A stretch of DNA of 64,000 bases, taken from the NCBI RefSeq assembly GCF_001672295.1, contig NZ_JXMS01000012.1:29313-93312 (forward strand), given 5' to 3'. The position numbers and the translations under genes are program-made. The stretch comes from Halodesulfovibrio spirochaetisodalis. Its GTDB lineage: Bacteria > Desulfobacterota > Desulfovibrionia > Desulfovibrionales > Desulfovibrionaceae. The notes beneath the pieces are model-generated. The model was given only the letters and a program-made list of their open reading frames with translations. It was not told the DNA's origin and did not search any database. Positions 9,321-18,294 of this stretch are shown here, in pieces. The stretch's first letter is position 1. Each line of letters starts with the position of its first letter.

Positions 9321-9734
9321 TTATGCTGCACCTTTTTGTATTAAAAACTCGGCCATTTTCCGATCTATTCCATTGATATGATTGAACCACCAGTCTGTGA
9401 GGTAGTCCAGAAGCTCCGGAGTAATGTCTGCTTTATCATTCAGGTAATCAAGCAGGAATCCGATTGCGTTAGAGAAGAATTCTCTATGCTGTTCCAGATG
9501 TTCCTGAAAGTCTGGCAGCTCGTCACGGTACGAACTCATTAAGTCGGCTTCCGTCGCAAAATGCATGTGCGCATAATCGTTCACTTTATGTATGAGCGAA
9601 CAAAGCACGGAGTTTTCTTCTCCGTCCATGTATGCATAGTACAAAGTGTTGATAATCTGCGTTAGTTCGGCATGTTGTGTATCAATAACATCAATACCGG
9701 TATTCATTGAGGAGTTCCATTCGAACGTCGCCAT
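9321..9734 (-). CDS. Bacteriohemerythrin
   Basis: 137 residues forming a hemerythrin four-helix bundle. The di-iron ligands are visible in order: H in DTQHAEL, H and E in HMHFATEADLM, two H in HLEQHREFF, and H and D in WWFNHINGID. Stand-alone hemerythrins in anaerobes and microaerophiles bind oxygen and are thought to aid oxygen sensing, storage or scavenging; that role here is inferred. A short hairpin (about 9750-9769) lies in its leader. Confidence 0.92.
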   Translation of the reverse strand: MATFEWNSSMNTGIDVIDTQHAELTQIINTLYYAYMDGEENSVLCSLIHKVNDYAHMHFATEADLMSSYRDELPDFQEHLEQHREFFSNAIGFLLDYLNDKADITPELLDYLTDWWFNHINGIDRKMAEFLIQKGAA

Positions 9735-9855
9735 GCATATCTCCTGAATAGCATCCCTTTCGGAAAGGGCTAGGTGTTCCTTATTAATCTTCTTTCACCG
9801 CGAGACAATAGGACAACAATGCTACTAATTCAATCAGTAATATATGGTGAATGTT

Positions 9856-10299
9856 TTAATAGCGATTTATGAGGTATACGCCGCAGATGAGCAATACTAC
9901 ACCAATTATGCGCATAACTGTAACCGGACGGAGCGGGTAACCTACAAGCCCGTAGTGATCAAAAATAATGGATGCAAGAAGCTGGCCGCAAATGAGCAGA
10001 GACATCATGGCAAGGGCACCGATGCGCGGTGCAAGGTAGGTTAGTGTTGTGACTATAACAGCACCCAGTAGTCCACCAATCCAGGCATACCAAGGTGCTG
10101 TAGAAGAGGTCAGAGAAGGAAGCGGGGTACGGGATACAAGAATAAGAATCCCTAATGCTACTGTGCCGAGAAAAAAGGAAAATAGTGATGAAAGAGGTGC
10201 ACTTTTGCTCCAGTGCAGAGTGAGCAGCGCATTCATTCCCATTTGCAGTGGGATAAATGTACCGGCGCAGAGTGCCAGAAACATAAGCAAAGCATGCAT
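9856..10299 (-). CDS. Small DMT-superfamily transporter (DUF606/YdcZ-like)
   Basis: 147 residues with about five hydrophobic segments, opening with LALCAGTFIPLQMGMNALL and containing WYAWIGGLLGAVIVT, characteristic of the short, often duplicated YdcZ family of drug/metabolite-superfamily inner membrane proteins. Substrate unknown. It is at least one gene apart from its neighbours with no evident operon partner. Confidence 0.75.
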   Translation of the reverse strand: MHALLMFLALCAGTFIPLQMGMNALLTLHWSKSAPLSSLFSFFLGTVALGILILVSRTPLPSLTSSTAPWYAWIGGLLGAVIVTTLTYLAPRIGALAMMSLLICGQLLASIIFDHYGLVGYPLRPVTVMRIIGVVLLICGVYLINRY

Positions 10300-10424
10300 G
10301 GAAGCCCCTTTGAGACAGCGTATCCTTCCAGTATGATTTTGCGCAGAGACTTGCCCCGAAAAATGGAACTACATACTTTGCACTGCTTGCTGACAAAGAG
10401 GTGATGACGGTACTGGCTGGAATA

Positions 10425-10817
10425 CTATGCGAACGTTGTTAATGCCTGCACAATAGGAATGTCTGCTTCAAGGAATGTAAGTTTGCATGCCTCTTCCGGT
10501 GAAACCCACTGTACAGTGTGACCTTCTTGAGGGGCAATTGTACCTGTAAACGAGGTTATGTGAAAGAAAAGAAGCGTAACAATAAGCTCCTCATACTCGT
10601 GGGTGACGGTCTGCCAGTACTCCCATTTGGTGGGGGTGATATCGAGCTCTTCCTGAAATTCGCGCACCAGTGCAGCGTCCGGCGTTTCTTCCGGCTCAAT
10701 TTTTCCACCGGGGAATTCCCAGAATCCCCCGAAAGGCGCAGTATCCGGTCTGCGTGCGGCAAGATAGCGATCATTATCCCACACAATTCCGGCAACAACG
10801 GTGATGGCTTTTTTCAT
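10425..10817 (-). CDS. MutT-like (deoxy)nucleoside triphosphate pyrophosphohydrolase, Nudix family
   Basis: 130 residues with a complete Nudix box of the form GX5EX7REXXEE at about residues 37-59 (begins GKIEPEETP) and a MutT-like N-terminus VVAGIVWDNDRYLAARR followed by GGFWEFPGGK. MutT relatives hydrolyse oxidised dGTP to prevent mutation; which nucleotide is used here is not determined. The ATG is two bases beyond the stop codon of the upstream ABC-F gene, so the two are very likely translated from one transcript. Confidence 0.87.
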   Translation of the reverse strand: MKKAITVVAGIVWDNDRYLAARRPDTAPFGGFWEFPGGKIEPEETPDAALVREFQEELDITPTKWEYWQTVTHEYEELIVTLLFFHITSFTGTIAPQEGHTVQWVSPEEACKLTFLEADIPIVQALTTFA

Positions 10818-10819
10818 CG

Positions 10820-12784
10820 TTATACCGCCAATGTTTCCCGTTGTTTCTCCAGTTCGTTGATTTCCATTTCCAGCTCACCCATCTTTTCCATAAGGGTTTC
10901 GCTGTCGTTCTGGAGTTGTCCGAAGCGCTTGAGTGCGTCCTGCATGGCTGCTGAATTAGCAAAGAATTCAGGATCAGCCATTTGCGTCTCAAGCTCTCCT
11001 TGTTCTTCCAGCATGAACATAAGCTCTTCTTCCATTTTTTCGTACTTCTGCTGTTTCGGTTTAAGTTCTTTATAAATACGGTTGCGCAGTTCCGCCTGTT
11101 CGCGCTTGAGGCGTTTTTGTTCTTCTCTGCTTAGCCCGCCGCCAGCAGTTGCCTCTTTTGACTTTCCAGCAGCAAGGGCATTTTGATTTTTACGGTATGC
11201 GTCGTACTCATCAAAGCCGCGTTCATGCACAGTAAGGCCGTTGGGAGAAAGGCTCCACAACTGATCAGCCACTTCTTTTAGCAGGTAGCGGTCGTGGGCA
11301 ACCATCAGGATTGTGCCCTCAAAGGAGGCGAGAGCTTCAATAAGAGCCTCACGGGATTCAAGGTCAAGATGGTTTGTCGGTTCGTCGAGAACAAGAAAGT
11401 TGCAACGGGAAAGAAATAGGATCGCCATCATGAGGCGGCTTTTTTCACCACCGGAAAGCTCTCCCACAACTCGTTCAAAGTAACTTTGTCCAAGCATAAA
11501 CAGACCGAGAACAGACATAAGCTCTTCTTCGGTTGTTTTAGGGTCAGACAGTCTGCGGATTTCGTTAAGCACAGTATTCTGTGCATTCAGCGTATCAAGC
11601 TGATGCTGGGAGAAGTAGCCCATCTTTGCTTTGGAAGCCATCATGATGGAACCGCTGTTCTTTTCTAGACGTCCGGCGATAAGCTTGAGCAGAGTGGATT
11701 TACCGCAGCCGTTTGCTCCTACAAGGGCAATCTTTTGACCACGGTACAGTTGAAATTCTAAATTTGACCAGAGAGTTACCCCGTCCGGGTATGTAAAGCC
11801 GAGGTTGTCTACGCTGAGGATGAGCTTTTCAGCAGGGGCAGGCTCTGGCCATGAAAAAGCAAGCTGTTTACGTTTGGACTCAAACTTGATTCCATCAAGC
11901 TCTTTTTGCAGGCGTTGCGCCATTTTTTGTTTGGAACTTGCCTGTCGAGCCTTGGTAGCTTTGGCTTTGAAACGGCGGACAAAGTCCATGTTGTGTGCAA
12001 TGCTTTCTTGTAACTTGGCTGCCTCACGTTCTTTTTGAGCTTCAATCTCTTCTTGAATCACGAGAAACTGCGTGAAGTTGCCTTTACGGAATGCTGGCTT
12101 GTTACCGCCAAGGTACAGAATGTGGTTCCCCACTTTATCCATGAAAAATCTGTCGTGAGCTACGAATATGAGCACACCCTGATAATCCAGCAGGAAGTTT
12201 TCCAGCCATTCTACAGCATCGAGGTCAAGGTGGTTTGTCGGTTCGTCAAGAAGCAGTACATCGGCTCCTGCAGTAAGAACGCGGGCAAGCTTGGCACGTT
12301 CGCGCCAGCCACCGGAAAGTTCACGCATGGACTTGAGCCACTTGTCTTCGCTGAAACCGAGACCAGTGAGCACCGTTTTTGCTCTATGCTCCGGATTGTG
12401 GCCGTAAATTTGTTCTAATTCAGCCTGACGTATTCCAAGACGTTTGAGCGCGGTTTCATCTTGAGCCTGACTTGCGGCCTCCCATTCTTCCCAGAAATCA
12501 TTCCAGTCCGGTAATACTTCAAGTACCCAGCTGAGCAGTGGGAGATCCAGCAGTGATTCGTCCATTTCCTGTTGGACAAATCCTAACCGGCATCCTTTGG
12601 GCAGCAGCACACGTCCGGAATCAACCGAAGTAATTCCAGCAACCATTTTAAGAAGTGTTGACTTACCGCACCCGTTAGGGCCGCAAACACATAGGCGTGT
12701 ACCATCCGCAATGTCTAATGAAAACTGAGGGATGATCTCTTCGCCGCCGTAAAATTTGGATATATTATCTAATGTAATGCTCAT
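10820..12784 (-). CDS. ABC-F family ATP-binding protein (Uup/YheS type)
   Basis: 654 residues with two ABC ATPase domains and no membrane segments. First domain: Walker A GPNGCGKST, signature LSGGWRERAKLARVL, Walker B LLLDEPTNHLDL. Second domain: GANGCGKST, LSGGEKSRL, LVLDEPTNHLDL. The inter-domain linker is charged and helical, and the last 80 residues are coiled coil as in Uup. ABC-F proteins act on the ribosome to relieve stalling; this one is more likely housekeeping than antibiotic resistance, but that is an inference. First gene of a pair with the Nudix hydrolase. Confidence 0.9.
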   Translation of the reverse strand: MSITLDNISKFYGGEEIIPQFSLDIADGTRLCVCGPNGCGKSTLLKMVAGITSVDSGRVLLPKGCRLGFVQQEMDESLLDLPLLSWVLEVLPDWNDFWEEWEAASQAQDETALKRLGIRQAELEQIYGHNPEHRAKTVLTGLGFSEDKWLKSMRELSGGWRERAKLARVLTAGADVLLLDEPTNHLDLDAVEWLENFLLDYQGVLIFVAHDRFFMDKVGNHILYLGGNKPAFRKGNFTQFLVIQEEIEAQKEREAAKLQESIAHNMDFVRRFKAKATKARQASSKQKMAQRLQKELDGIKFESKRKQLAFSWPEPAPAEKLILSVDNLGFTYPDGVTLWSNLEFQLYRGQKIALVGANGCGKSTLLKLIAGRLEKNSGSIMMASKAKMGYFSQHQLDTLNAQNTVLNEIRRLSDPKTTEEELMSVLGLFMLGQSYFERVVGELSGGEKSRLMMAILFLSRCNFLVLDEPTNHLDLESREALIEALASFEGTILMVAHDRYLLKEVADQLWSLSPNGLTVHERGFDEYDAYRKNQNALAAGKSKEATAGGGLSREEQKRLKREQAELRNRIYKELKPKQQKYEKMEEELMFMLEEQGELETQMADPEFFANSAAMQDALKRFGQLQNDSETLMEKMGELEMEINELEKQRETLAV

Positions 12785-12839
12785 AATGTTCTCGCGAGAA
12801 GCCTCGAATACCAGATGATGTATTGAAAGACCAGTATGG

Positions 12840-12952
12840 CTTCAGATGGGTGAGAAATTAGTACGTTGCTCCGTTATTTCTCAAAGTCGATCCTGCTTCG
12901 CTTTTGCGTTTTCTTGCGCCTTGCACTGTACTAGTTTCTCACCTATCTGAAG
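12840..12952. repeat. Long imperfect inverted repeat with 63-nt loop
   Basis: Two 25-base arms (12840-12864 and 12928-12952) beginning CTTCAGATGGGTGAGAAA are inverted copies with 23 of 25 positions matching. They lie between the divergent ABC-F and flavoprotein genes. The loop is T-rich and non-coding. It may be a small mobile remnant (MITE-like) or a structured RNA; no second copy is seen in the window and there is no clear target duplication. Confidence 0.6.
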
Positions 12953-13019
12953 GTAGGGGCGAGTAAACTCATTTTATGAAAACACAATAACTTTTTAGCG
13001 ACAGTGAAGGAGCAGTACA

Positions 13020-13610
13020 GTGATTTTAGGAGTAGAAGGTAGCCCGAGGCGGGGAGGAAATTCGTATTCCATGCTTACCATGTTTTCTGAACACTGTACT
13101 CGGGAGGGAATGTCGTTTTTTGATGTTCACCTGCGTGATTACAGGTATGAGCCATGCGTAGGATGTGAACGGTGCAGGAAAGATAAAATCTGTACAAAGT
13201 TCACTGACGGAATGACATTATTGTATCCGAAGATTCAAGAATCTAAGGGGCTGGTACTGATTTCCCCTGTGCATAATTATAACGTAACAGCTTGGGTAAA
13301 AGGGTTTATCGACAGATTCTACTGTTATTACGATTTTACTAAAGATCGTCCTCGAGGTTGGTCCAGCAGGCTTGCAGGGCAAGGGCGAAAAGCTGTGATC
13401 GGAGCCATTGCAGAGCAGGAAACAGAAGCGGATATGGGCATTGCTATGGATGCCATGCGTATGCCGCTGGAGGCCTTGGGCTTTGAGGTCGTGGCAGAAC
13501 TTCCAGTGCTTAATATTTTCGATGCAGGGCATATTAAGAAAAATGATGTTGCTGTTAACCAAATTGCTGAGGCGGCACAAAAATTGGTAACCTCATTACG
13601 CAGTTCATAG
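13020..13610 (+). CDS. Flavodoxin-fold NAD(P)H-dependent FMN reductase / iron-sulfur flavoprotein
   Basis: 196 residues with the NADPH-dependent FMN reductase signature: VEGSPRRGGNSYSML phosphate loop and SPVHNYNVTAWVKGFIDR. A cysteine cluster CVGCERCRKDKIC (about residues 46-58) resembles iron-sulfur flavoproteins of anaerobes, which shuttle electrons or reduce oxygen species. The start is a GTG at 13020 preceded by AAGGAG. It is monocistronic, ended by a strong terminator. Confidence 0.82.
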   Translation: MILGVEGSPRRGGNSYSMLTMFSEHCTREGMSFFDVHLRDYRYEPCVGCERCRKDKICTKFTDGMTLLYPKIQESKGLVLISPVHNYNVTAWVKGFIDRFYCYYDFTKDRPRGWSSRLAGQGRKAVIGAIAEQETEADMGIAMDAMRMPLEALGFEVVAELPVLNIFDAGHIKKNDVAVNQIAEAAQKLVTSLRSS

Positions 13611-13661
13611 CTACACTATAATTCTGACAGATGCCGCTCTGGTATCTGTGTTTTGAACTAA

Positions 13662-13720
13662 AAAAGAGGCGTACAGAGTATTTTTGAGAATTTCTCAAAA
13701 TGGCTCTGTACGCCTCTTTT
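13662..13720 (+). terminator. Strong bidirectional terminator
   Basis: Outer arms AAAAGAGGCGTACAGAG and its exact complement (17 bp) enclose a second hairpin TTTTGAGA/TCTCAAAA, ending in CCTCTTTTCC. It separates the flavoprotein gene from the flagellar operon. Confidence 0.88.
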
Positions 13721-13762
13721 CCTTTGTTTATCCACCTGTTGCGCACGCTGCTTCCGCGCCTT

Positions 13763-13778
13763 TGGCGCATGTTTTGCA
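13763..13778 (+). promoter_or_regulatory. Candidate sigma-54 promoter of the flagellar operon
   Basis: TGGCGCATGTTTTGCA has the -24 GG and -12 GC separated by exactly 10 bases, close to the consensus TGGCAC-N5-TTGCA. It lies 41 bases before the flgF start codon, after a terminator and before the first gene. Control of rod/hook genes by sigma-54 is common in polar flagellates. Confidence 0.6.
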
Positions 13779-13818
13779 ATTCCCCTTCTGACAGAAATTC
13801 CACTTGGGAGGAAACGTC

Positions 13819-14601
13819 ATGCAAAGCAGTGTGTATAGCGCCCTATTCGGTGCTCTTACAAATGAACACCGTCTCAATAATATCAGTAACAATTTAGCTA
13901 ACATAAATACAACAGGCTACAAGCGTGACACCCTTGCCTTTAAGGACACCTTTGTCATGTTTGCCCATGATCAGATTATGGAACCTGTGGCAAATGTTCG
14001 CTCAGAAAAGTTGTTCCCGGAGCCTAAGCTCATGGCAAAGCCGCGTATTGCAGTGGCTCAGACCGATTTTTCGCCGGGAGCAGTAAAACTTACTGGAGGC
14101 CCTTTGGATATGGCAATCCACGGGGAAGGTTTCTTTAAAATCCAAACTCCTGACGGTGAGTATCTGACCCGTAACGGCAAGTTCCGTCAAAGCACTGACG
14201 GCACCTTGGTTACTGACAGAGGCTACCCTGTACTCGGTGATGGCGGGCCTATTGAATTGCCACGTAACGCAAAAGTTATTGTTGGTGAAAGAGGTGAGGT
14301 CTACGCAAACAATGTGCAGGTGGGGCAGCTTCAGCTGGTTACCTATGATGATTTGAAAAGTTTGGAAAAGCTCGGACAGAACTTGTTCAGAGTTCGTGAT
14401 GGCTCCAATGCAGCAGAGCAGCCAGCAGCAACCGCTTCTATTCAGCAGGGTGCTCTTGAGTCAGCAAACGTGGAGGTCGTTTCAGAAATGGTAAACATGA
14501 TTGAAGCGCACCGCCAGTTCGAAGCCTATACCAAAGTTATGAAAGCCAGCAGCGAACTGGATAAAAACTCAACGCAACGCCTTGGTAAATCCAGCGCGTA
14601 G
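13819..14601 (+). CDS. flgF: Flagellar basal-body rod protein FlgF
   Basis: 260 residues of the FlgF/FlgG family, part of the proximal rod of the flagellum. The N-terminal rod motif NNISNNLANINTTGYKRDT and the C-terminal coiled segment ending in EMVNMIEAHRQFEAYTK are present. The start is ATG at 13819 with GGAGG eight bases before it; a five-codon TTG extension upstream runs over that ribosome site and is rejected. First gene of the operon flgF-G-A-H-I-J-N-K-csrA-fliW. Confidence 0.95.
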   Translation: MQSSVYSALFGALTNEHRLNNISNNLANINTTGYKRDTLAFKDTFVMFAHDQIMEPVANVRSEKLFPEPKLMAKPRIAVAQTDFSPGAVKLTGGPLDMAIHGEGFFKIQTPDGEYLTRNGKFRQSTDGTLVTDRGYPVLGDGGPIELPRNAKVIVGERGEVYANNVQVGQLQLVTYDDLKSLEKLGQNLFRVRDGSNAAEQPAATASIQQGALESANVEVVSEMVNMIEAHRQFEAYTKVMKASSELDKNSTQRLGKSSA

Positions 14602-14621
14602 TTTATCGGAGGATACTAGTT

Positions 14622-15404
14622 ATGATGCGTTCCCTTTGGACCTCTGCGTCCGGTATGTACGCCCAGCAGTTGAACATTGATACTATTTCTAACAACCTTG
14701 CAAACGTAAATACCATCAGCTTTAAGAAGAGCCGCGCAGAATTTGAAGATCTTATGTATCAGTCCATGAAGATCGCCGGTTCTCCTACAGGTGACAACGG
14801 GCAGGTTCCAACTCCTGTTCAGGTTGGTATGGGTGTTCGTCCGGCAAGTGCACATAAGTTCTTCACTCAGGGTGATTTCCAGAATACCACAAACCCGCTT
14901 GATTTTGCCATCGAAGGCGAAGGCTTTTTCCAGGTAGAGGTGAACGGTGAGCTTCGTTACACCCGTGCCGGTGCATTCAAGCTGGATAAAGACGGAACTG
15001 TTGTGACTTCCAACGGCTACAAACTCCAGCCGGAATTTGTTGTGCCGCAAAATACTAAAAGCATCACCCTTGGTGAGAAAGGCCGTCTCGTAGCTCTTGA
15101 TTCCCAGGGCAATGAATTAGCTGCTGCGGATATTCCGCTGTACTCTTTCATCAACCCTGCCGGTCTCGATCCACTCGGTCGTAATATTTATGCACAGACA
15201 CAAGCTTCTGGTGATGCAGTAGAGAACGTGGCCGGTGAAAACGGTACGGGCACTCTTGCTCAGGGCTTCCTTGAGATGTCCAACGTAAAGATCGTTGACG
15301 AAATGGTAAATATGATCGTTGGTCAGCGTGCATACGAGATGAACTCAAAATCAATCCAGACATCTGACTCAATGTTGAAGCTTGCATCACAGCTCAAAAG
15401 TTAG
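14622..15404 (+). CDS. flgG: Flagellar basal-body rod protein FlgG
   Basis: 260 residues, the distal rod protein. It opens with MMRSLWTSASGMYAQQLNID and SNNLANVNTISFKKSR and ends with EMVNMIVGQRAYEMNSKSIQTSDSML, the canonical FlgG ends. It is preceded by GGAGG and follows flgF by 20 bases. It connects to the hook outside the L ring after the rod crosses the envelope. Confidence 0.97.
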   Translation: MMRSLWTSASGMYAQQLNIDTISNNLANVNTISFKKSRAEFEDLMYQSMKIAGSPTGDNGQVPTPVQVGMGVRPASAHKFFTQGDFQNTTNPLDFAIEGEGFFQVEVNGELRYTRAGAFKLDKDGTVVTSNGYKLQPEFVVPQNTKSITLGEKGRLVALDSQGNELAAADIPLYSFINPAGLDPLGRNIYAQTQASGDAVENVAGENGTGTLAQGFLEMSNVKIVDEMVNMIVGQRAYEMNSKSIQTSDSMLKLASQLKS

Positions 15405-15427
15405 CGTAGCCCATTCGGAGTATGCGT

Positions 15428-16426
15428 ATGCGTAATATAATTGTCATTTCCATGCAGCGGATAACGCTCTGCTGCATGGCTGTATGGATGCTGGCAATGG
15501 CGACTACTGCTGTTGCTGCAGAGGCTGACTGGCACTTTACAGTATTTCCTGCTGCAATCGTGAAGGGAGACACTGTACTGCTTGGCGAGATCGCACAACC
15601 TTCCGGTGATATTTCGGAGGAGTCCTGGCAGAATCTTGCAAAAAAGAAGCTGTGGCCTGCACCGAACAGAGTTGGACGGCCTATGGCTATTACACGTCCG
15701 AAATTGCGCAATGCGTTACAGCGCTACCTTGGTAAGATGGCTTCAAAAGCTGTGTTGCCCGGTTCCATTGCTCTTCAGCGTGGTGGAAAGGTTGTGCAGA
15801 AGAATACGCTCTCGCAAATGGTTTCACGATCTATCACTAATGCTACGCAGCAGTTGGATGGTGAAGCAGTCTTGCGTGATATGACTATTCCGAATTTTAT
15901 ATTTCTTCGTGATGCAAAAAACCGTCTTGATATTGAACCGCTCAGAACTGTTGATGCCGGACGTATAGCAATCAGGTTCATGGAGCTTGATCCGAACGGA
16001 AAGGTAGTACGTCGCGTCAATGGCGGTGCGTTTTTAGACTTATGGGTAACTGTGCCTTGCGCAGCTGCACCGTTAAATAGAAACGATATTTTGACACCGG
16101 AGCAGATTACATACCAGCGCAAGAACTTGGCGTACCTGCGTGGTGATGCGTGGGACGGACGAGGCGGGCCATACAGGGTTACCCGTACTCTTGGTGCTGG
16201 AACACCGATCTTTGAGCAGGATTTAGAGATTGTACCGGTTGTTACCAAAGGTTCTCGAGTTGCCCTTATCTACAAGGGTAAGGCTATCCGTTTGTCAGTT
16301 GTAGCACTGGCAATGGAAGACGGGCGTACAGGAGAGGTTATTCCGGTTCGCAATTTGCAAAGTAAGAGAACAGTTTACGCAACAGTGTTGAATGACAGCA
16401 CGTTGGTTATTGAAAGAAAACGCTAA
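15428..16426 (+). CDS. flgA: Flagellar basal-body P-ring formation chaperone FlgA
   Basis: About 332 residues. An N-terminal signal peptide (hydrophobic about 10-28, cleavage near VAA-EAD) directs it to the periplasm, where FlgA helps FlgI assemble into the P ring. The C-terminal half contains the SAF-type domain with LNRNDILTPEQITYQRKN and GTPIFEQDLEIVPVVTKGSRV. There are tandem ATGs at 15422 and 15428; the second is chosen because CGGAG lies only one base before the first. The protein is longer than enterobacterial FlgA (about 220), as is usual in this group. Confidence 0.92.
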   Translation: MRNIIVISMQRITLCCMAVWMLAMATTAVAAEADWHFTVFPAAIVKGDTVLLGEIAQPSGDISEESWQNLAKKKLWPAPNRVGRPMAITRPKLRNALQRYLGKMASKAVLPGSIALQRGGKVVQKNTLSQMVSRSITNATQQLDGEAVLRDMTIPNFIFLRDAKNRLDIEPLRTVDAGRIAIRFMELDPNGKVVRRVNGGAFLDLWVTVPCAAAPLNRNDILTPEQITYQRKNLAYLRGDAWDGRGGPYRVTRTLGAGTPIFEQDLEIVPVVTKGSRVALIYKGKAIRLSVVALAMEDGRTGEVIPVRNLQSKRTVYATVLNDSTLVIERKR

Positions 16427-16476
16427 ACGTATTGAATTTAGCGGAGATAACAAAGTTTTTGAGTATGAGGTATTCC

Positions 16477-17166
16477 ATGAATATTCGTTTTTACACTGTC
16501 ATCATTCTGGCAGCACTCCTGTTAACGGGGTGTCAGGCTGCCAAGGAAAAGCCGGTTCCATCAATGCCGCTGGCAGAACCGCCGCAATTGCTTACTCCAG
16601 AGATGCAGCAGGCAAATCCGGGCTCTCTTTTCCAGCCAACTAACGCAGATTTCCTGTTTGCAGATAACCGCGCCCGAAGAGTTGGTGACATCGTTATGGT
16701 GAATATTGTGGAAAATGCCACTGCCAATAACAAGGCAAATACCAAAAGCGACAAAGACTCTTCAATTGATCTCGGCATTGATGCTTTCTTCGGTAAGTCT
16801 TCTGTTCCGGTATTCGGAAAGATTGGTAACCCGATGTTGAAAGCTTCCAGCGGAGTTAAATTTAAGGGTGACGCTGAAACAAAGCGTGAAAATAAATTTA
16901 CCGCAACGGTTGCGTGTCGTGTGTTGAAAGTGGGCACAGGGGGAATGCTTCAGATTGAAGGTGTTCGTGAAACTCAGGTGAACGATGAAACACAGTACCT
17001 CATGCTTACAGGTCTTATCCGTGCTCGCGATATCAGAGATGACAACAGCATCCTTTCAACACAGGTTGCTAATGCCCGCATCAAGTACTTTGGTGAAGGT
17101 GTTGTGTCTGACAAGCAGAAGCCGGGTTGGGGTACACGCCTCATGGATACTATTTGGCCGTTCTAA
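16477..17166 (+). CDS. flgH: Flagellar L-ring protein FlgH
   Basis: 229 residues beginning with a lipoprotein signal peptide whose lipobox LLLTGC places the acylated cysteine near residue 19. FlgH forms the outer-membrane L ring. The region [34 protein letters not shown] and the C-terminal [23 protein letters not shown] are family hallmarks. The start at 16477 (ATG after GAGGT) puts the lipoprotein signal at the N-terminus; in-frame upstream starts would bury it. Confidence 0.95.
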   Translation: MNIRFYTVIILAALLLTGCQAAKEKPVPSMPLAEPPQLLTPEMQQANPGSLFQPTNADFLFADNRARRVGDIVMVNIVENATANNKANTKSDKDSSIDLGIDAFFGKSSVPVFGKIGNPMLKASSGVKFKGDAETKRENKFTATVACRVLKVGTGGMLQIEGVRETQVNDETQYLMLTGLIRARDIRDDNSILSTQVANARIKYFGEGVVSDKQKPGWGTRLMDTIWPF

Positions 17167-17183
17167 GACAGGGTGAAATTACT

Positions 17184-18293
17184 ATGAAACGTATTCAACA
17201 CATAGCAGCGCTTTTGATTTTCGCATTCGTTATGGCTGCAGCGCTTCCGCAGGCTGCCAGTGCTGTGCGTATCAAGGATATTGCTGACTTTGGCGGCGTC
17301 CGAGATAACCAACTTGTAGGATATGGCCTTATCACCGGTCTTAGTGGCACAGGTGACAGTTCCTCTTCTACATTCACTACCCGTGCTGTTGTGAACATGC
17401 TGGAAAAAATGGGCGTGAGCGTAAGTACACGCGACATTAAATCCAAAAACATTGCAGCGGTTATGGTTACTGCAAAACTTCCAGTTTCTGCAAAACCGGG
17501 TTCCCGAATTGACGTAACTGTTTCCAGCCTTGGCGATGCAAAAAGCTTGCTTGGTGGCGTTCTGCTTATGACTCCGCTGAAAGGTATTGACGGGCAGGTG
17601 TATGGTATCGCGCAGGGTGCTGTTGCCATTGGCGGTTTTTCTGCAGAAGGCAAAGCCGCAAAGGTGACAAAGAACATTACCACAGTGGGGCGTATTCCTA
17701 ACGGTATGAACGTTGAACGCGCAGTGCCGTTTAAGTTTAATAGCCAGAATACCCTGACCTTGAATATGCACAATCCTGATTTTTCCACAACAAATCAGGT
17801 TGTAGAAAGTTTGAATATGGCAATTGGCGGTAACTTCGCTTTTGCTAAAGATATTTCCACTATTTCTTTGGATGTGCCTCCGCAGTACATAAACAATATC
17901 GTACCGCTCATGGCAGCTATTGAAAATATCGAAGTGAGACCTGACCAGAGAGCTCGTGTTGTTGTTGACGAGAACACAGGCACAGTTGTTGTGGGTAGCA
18001 ATGTTACCATTTCACCTGTGGCGATTGCTCACGGTTCCTTGCAGATTGTTGTTCAGGAAGACCAGAAAGTATCGCAGCCTAATCCGTTCTCACAGGGTAA
18101 AACTGTGACAACTCCGCAGACTAACGTACAGGTCAAAGAAAAGAACAAACGTCTGGTTCTGGTAGAAGGTGCAACCTTGAAGGAACTGACCGAAGGTTTG
18201 AATGCTATCGGCGCTACGCCGCGCGACCTTATCTCTATCCTCAATGCTCTGAAAGCAGCCGGTGCGCTGCATGCGGAACTGGAGGTGATCTAA
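17184..18293 (+). CDS. flgI: Flagellar P-ring protein FlgI
   Basis: 369 residues with a signal peptide (about 1-28, ending ASA) and the diagnostic [18 protein letters not shown]. Secreted to the periplasm, it builds the P ring around the rod in the peptidoglycan layer. The start is ATG at 17184, 17 bases after flgH; an upstream in-frame extension overlaps flgH and hides the signal peptide. Length is normal. Confidence 0.97.
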   Translation: MKRIQHIAALLIFAFVMAAALPQAASAVRIKDIADFGGVRDNQLVGYGLITGLSGTGDSSSSTFTTRAVVNMLEKMGVSVSTRDIKSKNIAAVMVTAKLPVSAKPGSRIDVTVSSLGDAKSLLGGVLLMTPLKGIDGQVYGIAQGAVAIGGFSAEGKAAKVTKNITTVGRIPNGMNVERAVPFKFNSQNTLTLNMHNPDFSTTNQVVESLNMAIGGNFAFAKDISTISLDVPPQYINNIVPLMAAIENIEVRPDQRARVVVDENTGTVVVGSNVTISPVAIAHGSLQIVVQEDQKVSQPNPFSQGKTVTTPQTNVQVKEKNKRLVLVEGATLKELTEGLNAIGATPRDLISILNALKAAGALHAELEVI

Positions 18294-18294
18294 G

